DNA of 64,000 nucleotides from Psoroptes ovis (taxonomy: Eukaryota > Arthropoda > Arachnida > Sarcoptiformes > Psoroptidae). Within the stretch, counting starts at the first letter, position 1. Every line of letters begins with the position of its first letter. The notes below the pieces were generated by a model. That model was not told the DNA's origin. It saw nothing but the letters and a program-made list of their open reading frames with translations, and searched no databases. The stretch lies in assembly GCA_002943765.1 (NCBI GenBank), contig PQWQ01000007.1:1924501-1988500 (forward strand), in the 5' to 3' direction. Below, piece after piece: positions 1-12,000 of the stretch. The translations under genes were made by a program, and so were the position numbers.

Positions 1-444
1 TACGTGAACGTGCCATTTGATCAAAATGTCAAATGTTTTTTTTCTGAAATTCTCGGTATATTCAAGAATATTTCATTATTTTCATTGGAATTATTTTTAT
101 TCATTCAACTCGGTGAAACTTAATCTAAATCAAAATCAATTTGTTGTTGTTTTTTCGGTGAATTTTCGGTAGATGAAAACGAGTGAAAAAATGTGAATTG
201 AATGTATAATGTTTGAATGTTCACATTTTTCTTATTTATTCATATTCAAAATAAGCCGAAAATCAAAAAATTGAATTTTTTTAGACCCCTAAGAATCCTA
301 AAGAAGAGGATCCCCAAGAATTCAGTTTCGCAATTCCTTTGGCGAAAGCAATTTGCAACTCTGCGATTTTGTTTGTTCGTTCGTTCCTTCATTTGTTGGT
401 TGGTTGGTTTGTTCATTTGTCAAATACCAAATAAACACCAGCAG

Positions 445-530
445 CACTGAGAATACCAAAAACCCTGAAGAATACCGAGAATAGCGCGAATACTGCAGAA
501 TATCGGGAACACTGCAGAATACCAAGAATG
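445..530. repeat. Degenerate ~20-bp tandem repeat
   Basis: Several imperfect copies of a unit resembling CACTGMAGAATACCRAGAA follow one another (for example 445-463, 464-484, 510-529). The repeat is short and diverged, with no coding or regulatory meaning visible. Confidence 0.5.
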
Positions 531-2030
531 GCAACCCATCGACTTCAGGCAGCAGCTAAATGTCAAATTTTTTTTCAAACAAAAATTTCAAAATGTTTTA
601 GGTCAAAAATAATTGGCAGTTTTTATATTTTGCTTTGAAAATGAACAGAAATATAATGAAATACAATTTTCAATTTGAATTTTCGATCTGTTTTTGGATC
701 GATTTTTCCGTATATGAGCACCAAACATACACAAAGACTAATACTGACTAATAATACTGCACTGAATAATAACCAAAACTCAATTTAAAGTTTACCAAAG
801 TCCTATTATTTGTTCTATTGTCCTATTGCTATTGCCAAGTTCTCTGCCTATGCTGTCCATGTTATCAGCTCTATGGTACCTTTTTCACTGTTGTTTTGTT
901 TGTTTGTTTCAAAATAAATGAAATAATTTCAAAAGTTTTTGAAAATGAAAATACTGGAAGTTCTATGGAACGATTTTATTGAATTCTATTTAGAATTAGT
1001 CAATTTAGAAATGGTCGATGAATCACAATTGATCAAAATAATCAGAATCTAAGACAATCAAAATGAATACATGAAACACCCCCCGTCAATTCTGTACGAA
1101 ATGAATATGAAAAAAAAAGCTTATGACATTAAGAAAAGTTAAGGCTAAGGCCCTGATAGCCCCTGCTTTGTTTTCTTTGTTTGAATAAGGCAAAAAAAAA
1201 ACCTGTGAAAAAGCCCTCGAGAAAAAAACACCGCCACCACCCTTGATTCTGACATTTGGCGTCATCATTATTATTATCATTGGTTTGTATTTTATGTCTA
1301 TTTTGGCCTAAAAATGTAATTTACTAGAAGAGCATTAGATGAAGAATAGAAAGAAACTTTTAAGTTAATAAAATAAGAAAAAAAAATGAAAATTTCCCCA
1401 AAATTACCCAAAAAAATGGAAATAAAATTAAAAGTATCTTGAAAAGAAAGAAGTAATAATTTCATTTTTCTTTAAGAAAAAATGAAGAAGAAGAGAAACA
1501 TTGGAAAATGAATTTTTTTTTTTGAATCATATTAAGAATGAAGGAAATTGTTAAATGGCAAATGTGGTGGCACAGTAAATGTTAAACGGTGATCATAGTA
1601 AATGTTATATGGTGAATGATGAATGATAAATTCAAGAATTTAATCAAATTTCTTAGATGAAAAAATGAATGAATGATGGTACTTCTTCGAGCCATCTTTG
1701 AAATTATCATCAAAGTGTTTCTGTGCGGCGAGAATTCAATGTATTTGAATTTTTGAACTAAATATTTCGTATTTTTGAATGTGAATTTAAATTTCTGAGA
1801 CTGAAATCGAAATATTTTTCTATTCAAAATCCATGAAATCGTTTTCAAAATTCATTCATTCATTCATTGAATTTACATTTTACCGCTGTAAATCTATTCA
1901 TAATTATTATAACTCAAAATTTACCACTTGAAAAACTGGAAACTTAGACTCTTTTCAAGGATAAAAAAAAGAAGTTTTCCACTGAATAATTCTTCGGAAA
2001 AAAGTTTTTCAAATGAAATCCTAAAAGAAA

Positions 2031-2158
2031 TTTCCAACAATTCTGTCTAAAGACGTATCTCATTTCATGTTGCAAAGACACTTGGATCACCGAGTCTGAT
2101 CATGAACAACAGGCAAAGCCTATTTGATGATAACCTTGAGAACAGTTGCTGTTGGAAA
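2031..2158. repeat. Short fold-back sequence, possible old MITE
   Basis: TTTCCAACA at 2031-2039 is matched by its reverse complement TGTTGGAAA at 2150-2158, with a further A/T pair outside. Inside, after a 3-4 nt mismatch, CTGT pairs with ACAG. The termini enclose about 110 bp of somewhat GC-richer, non-repetitive sequence. This could be a degraded miniature inverted-repeat element or chance pairing; no second copy was found in the window. Confidence 0.3.
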
Positions 2159-3408
2159 TGATACGAAAAACTTTTCAATTTTGTAAATCTTTCCAAGATC
2201 TATTTTAGATCTAAGATTAGATGAAAACTCCATTAAAAATCCTCTACTAATTCCTATCGAATCTTAGAAAAATCTATGAATGTTAATCTTCATCGCTTGA
2301 AATTCCTTGGAAAAATTCACTTCAAAAAAAAAAAAAAAATATTTTTCCCAATTATCAATTATTAAATTGAATTAATTATCAAGTTTCTTGTGATATTATT
2401 ATCACCATACGGATTATAGAGATCGCTGAATCCTTGAGAATCCTTCTTAGAATACTTAGAATTTTCAGAAATATAAGCAATTATAAGCAATATCAGAATT
2501 AGAAGAATTATCAAATCTCCAGAATCTTAAGACTTTCAAAAAATCTTGAATTAGTAAATCTCAAATTAATTAAAATAAGATTGTGCTAAGGTCCTCGATC
2601 ATTAATTGACATAATAATAAAAGGAATATTATAAAAATTCAACATACAAATCGATAAAATATTCAATAGGAAATCGTAAATTCAATTCATTATTCTTATT
2701 CTTATTATTTTTTTCATTTCATCTTATTTAAATTATAAAAATAATTAAATTCAAAGAATGATTCGATGATTCATTACGAATTCATTCTTGCCAATTTCAA
2801 ATTAATTTTGAATCGATGAAAATAATCGAAATATTTCCATCTTCAATTATCTTCATTATTATTTTCCAACATAATCTTAGAGATTCATATGATTTCGTAT
2901 CTGCCAATTGTAATTTACTCGAAAAGGGAATTATTTGGAAAAAAAAATTCAAATGAAAGAAAAATAGTCAAAAATTAAATTATAGAAAATTATGAAAATT
3001 TATTCATTATTATTTAAAATGTAGAATCATTCATTGTGTTCATATATAAAAATACAAATAATGCAAATAAACACACACACACAAACAAACGAATAATCAA
3101 AATCAAAATTGTCGAATATTCTTTACCCCGTAGAATTGTACTGAATATTCTTCAAAATTCTCCATTTTTTTTAAAACCCCCATCATATCTTATATGTTTT
3201 TTGTATATGCTCAATGTAAAATATAATTGACGATTCGTTTATTTATTTATTTATTTATTGCTTTTTACGATTATTATTGTCATTATTTTTTTATTTTTTT
3301 ATTTTTTGCCCCAATTCATTGTCGTTGTTGGTGTTGCTGCTGCTGTTGTTGTTTTTGTTGCTGTTGTCATGAGAATAATTAATCGATAGAATTGAATATA
3401 AGAAAAAT

Positions 3409-3476
3409 GATAGAATTGGTAGACAATGATAGAATTGGCAGAGAATGGCAAAATCGGCAGAGAATGGCAAAGAATA
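3409..3476. repeat. 19-bp tandem repeat, about 3.6 copies
   Basis: Units start at 3409, 3428, 3447 and 3466 (partial). The best two copies differ at two bases (GATAGAATTGGTAGACAAT and GATAGAATTGGCAGAGAAT). The period of 19 argues against a coding repeat. Confidence 0.7.
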
Positions 3477-3722
3477 ATGGTGTGCAGTGAATACGGCTGA
3501 AAATGTGGTACAGAATAATACGAACGAATAATAAAAAAATTTTCAAAATTCATTTCAAATTTTCACATTTGAATTTTCAAATACGAAATACGAAATAAAT
3601 AAAATGAAATGAAAATGGAATAAATAGGAAAAAAAACAATGGTTATAAACAATTGGTGCAGTTGTTGTTGCTGTTGCTGCAGCAGCAGCAAAAATATACG
3701 AATACGTCTTCAGGGAATCAAT

Positions 3723-3756
3723 GATTATAATAATAATAATAATAATAATATGAATG
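3723..3756. repeat. (ATA)n microsatellite
   Basis: Uninterrupted ATA trinucleotides, followed shortly after by an (ACA)n run near 3760-3778. Simple sequence only. Confidence 0.8.
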
Positions 3757-6700
3757 TACCAACAACAACAACAACAAAAAACAGCCAACGATAATAATGT
3801 CAAATTTTGTGCTTTTTCTTTTCGTCCAAAATTTTGCTTCGTAATCATTTAAAATTAAAATTTTTAATTTAGTCAAACTTTAAGTGTGTAGTCAAAATTG
3901 AAAACAATTGGAAACCATTCTGGTTTTTTTTTTTTTTTTGAAAATTTTGGCCTATTTTGGCCCAAAAAAAAATTTCCAATTAAATTTTTCAGTTCAGTTT
4001 TGCAACCATTTCTAAATTTTCTAAGAGTTTCAAAATTGTAGAATTTGAATTAATAAGAATTTCCTCTCAATAAAACCCTTCTTTGCTTAGCTAACCTAAC
4101 ACTAGAATGAATGATAATAATTTGTCCCGCCGGATATAAATTAATAATGATCATAATAATGAGAAAAATAATTGACTGAATTCCTCAAAATGACTAATGA
4201 CTTTGCTGGTGGTTATGGTGGTGGTGTCAAACTATTTATGTGTTTCCCCATAAATCGTTGAACAAACAACGATATGAATGAATGGAGGGATTTTGGGCTG
4301 TAAAAATGAGACGAATTGGTCAAAATGAAAGGGTGTATACCCTGTGTGTGATTGTCTTTGTGTGTTTTAATTGAGTGTTTAGGCTATTTTCGAGTAAAAT
4401 CTTTGAATCTCTTCGCGACCATACTAAGACACACACGAATGCATCAAGTTTGAATAGGTCTTGGTCTTGGTTTTTGTGTGTTTGTATGTAAGTGTGTCTG
4501 CGTGTACCCGAAACATCTTGAAATACTGACTAATAATGCTAACTAATAACAAGAATAAAGACAACAACGAACAGCAACGAACAACGAAAACAACAATCAC
4601 AATTGACAATTGACAATGGCCCCGAGAGATGTTTTAAAACAACACTGAAAAACAATGATAAATTTTGTTTTGATACTAAAAATAATTGGAACACAAAAAC
4701 ATTCATTTATTTATTTATAATTGGAATATTGAATATTTTGAACTGAGCACTTAGAGATGATACAAAATAATGATGCTGCACCATCAAATAAAAAAATATA
4801 TCAAAGTATTTTTTTTGAATGATTTATCATTGATAATAATAAGTACAAGTGCAAGTGCAAGTATATGGCACCAGACACGTGCATCATTAACCAGATCAAT
4901 TGGTACCGAATTTGTACCAAAATTTTTTCTTTTTCGGTATTCAATTTTGTACCAATTCAAATTATTTTCAAAGAGAGATTAAACCCTCGAGCCCCCTTAT
5001 AAAAACCCTCTACAATCTTATTGATGCCTAAACCTTATGCAATATTGATTGAACACTACAACATTGAAGAATGAATATCGAAGGTAATTTAAACTTCAAA
5101 ATATTCTTGGAACAGAGAAATTTTGAATTTATAAATTCTTTTGAAAATTTATGGATCATGTTGATTAATTGATAATATTTATTTAAGAAAGAATACTCTT
5201 TGATTGTTGATGATTCAATACTGATGAACGTCGTAGATCATTCAATAATGATGATGAATGGCACAAGTGTTCATGCTCTCATCAGACCAATACACACAAA
5301 TACATTCAACACACGAAAACGTATTCATTTTTTTCCATGGTAAATTTGAATACATTCATTCATTTGTAATTAATTTTTATTTAAAAAATTTTGAATTTGA
5401 ATTTCAATAACAAATTGGTGAATGTATGTTTGTGTTTTACCTTTGAATTTCCTTTCATTTTGATTCGTTTATTTATTTATTTATTTATAATCTTAATTGG
5501 ATTGGTTTATTATTTTTCAATGTTTTTATTCCAATTATTCCAATTGTTTTCGCATTGCTTCCCGATCGTTGATTGAAAAAGAAAACAAAGAGGTTTATGT
5601 GTGTTTACGTACCAGAGATGTTTAATTTATTGCCATTCATTTTTTACATTGAACAACATGAAGGCTTCGAGAAACATAGACTAATGAGCAAGCGGGTAGA
5701 GAGACACAAACCATCGATTCAAATCAATGATTGAACCCCAAATACAAAAAACGAAAGCTTCAGAGAGGTTAGAGGTTAGGGCTTTGTTAGTTTTCATAGT
5801 TTGTTTGTGTGTGCATGTGTCTAAGTGTGTTTGTTATGTAAATGATGTTGTGTTTAGTAGTCTTTCGCCAATTGTTTCGGATGTTTATTTTCATGGTTCA
5901 TTAAGCACCAATTTATACGAACGAATGGATTCTCTTTGTTGTTGTGTGAACTCTGAAAAAGAACCAAATGAACGAACCGAACCAAATAAATTTAACAATC
6001 AACCAATATACGAATACGAACAAACAAAATCTCTGTGTATATTGAAGTAACATTAAAACAGTATGAATTTTCTGTAATTGTAATTCTTTGCATACACAAG
6101 AGATAATAGAATAGGGATTTTTTCAGCCAAATTTGGATACAAATGTGAATGAAAATTAATTAATTTTTACCTAATTTTACCCTTTTGTGCTTAATTTTTC
6201 GTCAAAAAAAAAAAAAGAAATAAATAAACGACCAATGAGAAAACACGAACCACACGGCTGTAATTAATTTTCAAAGGATTCAGATTCAATCAAAAGATTC
6301 TTGATGATTATTATCACTTGAGATAATGAATTTGATGATAATTTTTACCCTAAGAAGAAAAATGTATGAATTGAAGATAATTATTTTTTGAATATAAAAA
6401 ATAATTTTTGTCCGCAAGCCATGTTACCGATTCTGATTACACGTTCTTTGATCACCTGGAGCCTTTCACCTGGCCACCTGAAACATCCCCGAAGCAGAAT
6501 TTCGAATGAAAAAATAAATTTGCAGAATAGTACCCTGTGTGTAAATTGTCCTCGAACCATGGCAAAATGGAAGATATTTTGAACGATACTTTGAAAGATA
6601 TTTTCAATGATAAGAATAAGAATAATTCGATGGCCAACTGTGTCTTTGATTGAAATTTTCTTTGATTTTTTTACGGTTATAACAGCCAAAATCTGTATTT

Positions 6701-7943
6701 GACATTTGAAAACATCTCTCATATTCTTGTTTTGTTCATGGGCTTATGTGGATGCTACCGAAACTACACAAAAAAAAATTTCACCAAGTTTCACTCACAG
6801 AACAAAAGGTAAAATTTCATCATTAAAAATGATCACGGGTCACGTGTTCGATTATTGTTTCATTGAAAATAAAAAAAAAAAAATAATGAAAATTTATTCT
6901 CTCTGAATTCTTACCGAGCGAGATGATAATAATAATGATGATGAATGGATAGATGCTAAATGGTAAAGATATTAAAATAATCAAATAATTTGTTGCCAAT
7001 TTTACTCGGTGGAAAAATATAATTTACCAGAAATAACATTGTTTGGATTCCAAAATCTGTTTTTTCGATACATTTATTTTGTGGTTGAAAAATTTTTTGG
7101 CCAAAAATATGTTCCAACAATGACAACAGCATCCAACTGAGTGCAAACATTATCAATATGGATTGATATTTTCGAAAATTCAATTTAAAATTTAAAATTT
7201 CATTTTTATTCTTTCAAAATTTTTTTAAAAATTCAGTTAGCACGTAATCCAATCCCCGAGATTTTTCCAAGCTTTTCAGCAGGTCGTGTAAGCCTGTCCA
7301 TGGGTTTTCATTGTGTTGTTTATCGAATTTCGCATCTTTCGATGCATCAAAGGTTCCATGAGGTTCTTCATTCCTTTTCTTTCGAAAAAATATTGAAAAC
7401 CTATTCCATTTTAGCACGCATTAGCAGCAGAAGCAACGAAAAACAAAAACACGTACCAAAATATATGTTTGACAATAATCAAAATTGATTTGAAAATTTT
7501 TAATTTTATTGGGTTTTGGTTACCATGAATTTTGGTGAATTTCTGTGGTTTTTTACGGTGATTATTCAGTGGTTTTTGTTCTAACTCGGGTCAATTTTAT
7601 GCGTTCAAATTGATGTTTCGTTTTTTTCTGAATTGAAAGTCTTGGGGTAAATCAGGAGATTCCCGCTGATTTTTCTATAAACCAAACATCCATCAATTTA
7701 TCGAACACATGCTAAATGATGGTCAGAGGGTCGTAAAAACGTTTGTTTTCATTAGTTTCGAGTATCAGGTCTAATCCTGACCATCTAAAACAATAATGAC
7801 CGATTGATAGTTGAATGTGTGAGTGTGCGAATCGGTTTAATCGAAGAATAATAAATGAATTCTTTGATTTTTCGATTGGTATTGATCATATATTTTCACC
7901 AACATACATTGTTTTAGTGATCATTATCATCGTTTAGTATATA

Positions 7944-8027
7944 ATTGGGTTGTCCGAAAAGTTTTTGACGATTTTCAATGCGAAATTCGATCGATTTAAT
8001 AGCTATGAACTTTTCGGACAGCCCTAA
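7944..8027. mobile_element. Mariner-like MITE, copy 1 (84 bp, best preserved)
   Basis: The left terminus reads GGGTTGTCCGAAAAGTTTTT. The right terminus, on the opposite strand, reads GGGCTGTCCGAAAAGTTCAT. These are terminal inverted repeats of about 20 bp separated by roughly 40 bp. TA dinucleotides at 7942-7943 and 8028-8029 look like a target-site duplication, which is typical of Tc1/mariner insertions. There is no room for a transposase, so this is a non-autonomous element. Diverged relatives lie at 17104-17194 and 58224-58302. Confidence 0.8.
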
Positions 8028-9004
8028 TATTTCAATATTTATGGTTATGATTATTCAATCATAAATGTAAAATGCTTTTTTTCTCTTTAGGTAATGCTTA
8101 GTGCTTATGTGGTATATGGTACATATATAATTGTGTGTTTGCTTTTGTATAAAAATATTACCGAGTTATGTTCGATTCAATTCAATAATATTTAATCAAT
8201 GTTCTTTGTAGCGTAAACAACCAAACCAAATGATAATAGAAATGAATTGAATGGACCTCATTATTAAATGAAAAGAAAGCATCATCACCACCACTGCCAC
8301 CATAGCCTTAGATGATGAAAAACTCAGAAACCAAGTTATTCAAAATAAACGAATTGAATTTGTCCAAATTTGTATTCGAATAATCAAAATGAATTCCATG
8401 CAACCAAGAATTGAAGCCAGAATTGAAACCAGAAAATTTATTCACCAGAAACAGGACTGGTTTTTCATTTTTCTTTCGAAATTTGCTAAATGATAGAAAA
8501 TCATTTCAATTCTTGCCAAGTCCCTGAGGCTATTCATTTATTTATTGATGTCGGATATTTTTGGCGAATTGTTGTTCTGGAATGCAAGTGAATAGATGAA
8601 AGAAATTAAGATTTCTTTTCCTTCTCTCTCGTTGTCCAAAAAGAGACAATTTTCATATTTCATACCATGAAGATTTGAAGACCATGGAATTTTCGATGGT
8701 TATTTCGGGCTTCGGACGTTTTTTCTCGAGAAAATGTCGAAAATTTCATTCGAATCCATGATTTGTTCATTCCATTGATGATTCACTGCGATGCCCAGAT
8801 AATTGGATCCTTGAAGAGAAGAAATGCTAGGGAAAATTTCAAGGATTTCAAGAGAATTCTCTGTCCAATATTGTTGATTTTGATTGATTGAATTTGATTT
8901 GATCAATTTTTTCTGGTTATTTCAATGAAATAAATCAAAATTAATGAATTTTCCATTTCAATATTCATTTTAATTTCCATTTTTTTCTATCCACTAATCA
9001 ATAG

Positions 9005-12000
9005 AATCTACCAAAACAACCAATACCGGATTTAAAATTAACATTACAACGTTATATATCCGGACTAGAACCGGTAATCATATCGAAAACACAAATGAAA
9101 CAAACAAAACAAATGGTGAAAAAATTTTATGGTGAAAATTTATTCAATGACATTGATGTTGATGATTCGGATGGTGATAGTAATGTTGGGGAAGAAAATT
9201 CATCAAATCATAATTCATCGAATTCAAATACGAACCAAGAGGCAAATTTATCGGAAGGAAAACGTTTACAACAATTGTTGATTGAATATGCCCAACAAAC
9301 AGATAATTGGGTGAGTGTTTTTCCACTATTTTTTGTTAAAATTTGTCCACGTCCACTTAATCAGCGAATAATAACAAGGTGGCAACCCTTGAATCTCGAA
9401 AATCGCTCAATGCCAAACTCAAAGATGGTGCGAAAAGTGATTAAAAGCTGAATGATTAAATGTGTGTGTCATTGTTAAGGTGTATGAATGTGAGCACATG
9501 AATGTTTGAACCCTTAAACAAAGAGGTCTTCGACGATCAGCATCGTCCGATCATGATCATTGTTCGATGATGATCAATTGTTTGACCAATCGTATCATCA
9601 AATTGGCATCAATGATACCAATTAATACTAATTGATGCTAAAATAATTAATCCATGTTTGTCCATTTCGAGAAACTAAAAAGATAATTCAATTTAATCAT
9701 TTGAATCGAAGTAAAATTAAAAATTTCGATAATCAATGAATGGAGGATCATTTTCAACAAGATTATATACATTTATCATTTATTATTGGCTCATTTCATT
9801 GTTCATAGCAACGGAATAGTGTCTGAATTTCAAACAATTTTTAGGAAAGATGATCATGATTGACAATGGTATTAATAATCAATAGTAAACAATGGTATTA
9901 TCATTGATTAATCTTGATTCATTTTTCAAATGAAAATATTCAATGAGTGAAGAGAGAGAGAATTGATAAAAGAAAATATTTAAATAAACAAAGTGTGGAA
10001 CAAAGACTGAGCTATGCAAACAAAAGACTATACACACTAATACATAGCCTATTAAATACAAAGGCTACACATATTATCACATGTATGCTTGGATTATCAT
10101 CTGAGAACCGAGAGAATGAATGAATGAATGAAACAAAGGCTAATTAAGTTATTCGTTTATTTTTAAATTTATGATTTGTTTGTCAAAGAGAGCGATTCAC
10201 TGAATCCCCCAAAATCCTCTAAAATTCTGATTACCCAAGATCCTATGAAGTTCTGTGAATTCGCCGAAATTCTCCTATAGATTCCTAAAATCCTCCGAAA
10301 AATTTTCCAAAATTGAAATATGATTAATAGCGCCGACCCACTTTGTTTCAACTATTAGAATTCGAGCACCGAATTCGATGATTCGAGGTTCGTAGCATTT
10401 CATAATCCGGAGATTCGGTGGATTTCACAAGTATCACACGGCAATGTATGTATTCAACACACGGTTTCAGAAGTGTTCTGAAAATCTGAGGATCTACAAA
10501 ACTATTCTACAAATGCTAACGCAATTCGTAAGCAGATTCATGGGTATTAGCCTCATTATTTTTTGCTTAAACTTTGTTCAGTTTGTTTTGTATCATTTTA
10601 TAATGATTATGATCACGACGATCATTCATCAATGGTTATTATTATTATTATTATCATTATTTTCAAAGGTTTTGAAAGGTCTTCAATTTGTTTTTCATTT
10701 CAAAAAATGATTTGTTTCATTGATTTTACAGTATTTTACAATATATTCCATATTAAATTCAACAGAAAGGCATCAAAGTAGATGAATTGAATTTATTTCC
10801 ATTTTTTTATGTTATGTTTGCACTAATTGGCTCTGATCTTTGTTGAATGAGCAGTGGGTGATGGTGGTGAATCTCAAAAAAAAAACATTTGACAGGACAT
10901 CGTAAAATCAAAATGCCATGTTAATGAATGCTAATAATAATGATGATGATGACATGTGAAAATAAAATGAAATAATAATGATGATGGACAAGAATTTGGA
11001 ATTGAAATCATCATTCAACGGTTGTTTGGTCCATGTTTGGGTCTAAAACAATTCAATGCTCACGGTTTTTTCTCTTGGTTTGATAATTTTGATGCACCGA
11101 GACAGGACCGAATACATCACGGTCGATGCATTGGCTTCCGAAATGGTCAAAAAAAGAATGATAATCAAAAGAAATCTGGTTATTTTTTGATTGCATCAAG
11201 GTGTTTTGTTGTGTAGTTCGGGAACTTCGGTTAGTTCGGGTAGTTTTGTTCTGGTTGTTTGTCTAACAGAAATAGAATCGAACACAATCAACGATTCGAA
11301 TGTCAATGCATCACTAATGATGATGATCAGAATTAGTTTTTCTGGTTTTGTTTTTTGGTGCTCTTCGGTGATTATCGATCGCCGAGAACCTTGTTCAGAA
11401 TCCGAATGGAAATCTGAACAAATCATTTTTTCGGTGAATTTCATTATTTGTTTTTTTTGCTCGTAGTCGTCGTGGTACTTGAACAATTACCATTTGAACA
11501 TGAATGAATTTAATTAACGGGAAAAATTTATTATCATTCATCCATTTGTTTGGTGTTTACCATTCTATGATTGCAATTTTTTGTGTGATTTATTCATTTG
11601 ATTAATTATTTTCCTTTGATAATAATGATGATGATGATGATCAAATTGTGGCGGGACGCCCACCACAACTCTGAAGCTCAAAATATTTATTTTCAAAAAT
11701 AAAAGTTCAAATTAGAAATTTTGTTTTGATTCTTGATATGGAACACAATTTTGTTCAAATCAATGTGCTAAAACTGATCAAATTAATTGGAAAATATCTA
11801 TCGAAGAAGAAATCATAGAAATAAAAACATGAATTGGGTTTGTCCAATGGTCAAGCATTTGTTTTTTGTTTGGCTTAGAATTATTGTTTTCCAGAAATCG
11901 CCTGAATTACTTTTAATCAATCATTATCATTAATGATTGAACCATAAGATTAACATCATCGGTACTAACAATTGGTGCTTTCCTTTTGTTTTGATTTTTG

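Larger units (their letters stand above)
1..9004. other. Non-coding AT-rich region upstream of the first visible ChAT exon
   Basis: No ORF here shows recognisable protein features, and codon composition looks random in all frames. The stretch holds degenerate 19-20 bp tandem repeats (about 445-530 and 3409-3476), ATA/TTTA and CA microsatellites (3065-3085, 3240-3260, 3725-3755), two inverted repeats (2031-2158, 4898-4957) and a mariner-like MITE (7944-8027). Since the ChAT exon at 9005 begins after a splice acceptor and lacks the protein's N-terminus, at least part of this region should be ChAT 5' intron or contain its undetected first exon. A vesicular acetylcholine transporter ORF is not present. 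Confidence 0.6.

Noticed and set aside
5727..6050. 107-codon plus-strand frame
   Set aside because: Cys/Val/Phe-rich from TG-repeat-like DNA, no domain, no splice context, no coding-like codon pattern.
6381..6722. 113-codon minus-strand frame
   Set aside because: Hydrophobic Ile/Leu/Phe composition as expected from AT-rich noise; a second frame overlaps it equally well and no family is recognisable.
9095..9451. ChAT exon as a free-standing 118-codon gene
   Set aside because: The frame crosses a GTGAGT donor at 9311; the part before it continues upstream into family-conserved sequence and the part after it is intronic.
11191..11486. Overlapping 90-codon frames on both strands
   Set aside because: Both strands are open over the same bases, inside the ChAT intron, with no homology or splice support; explained by a locally less AT-rich patch.
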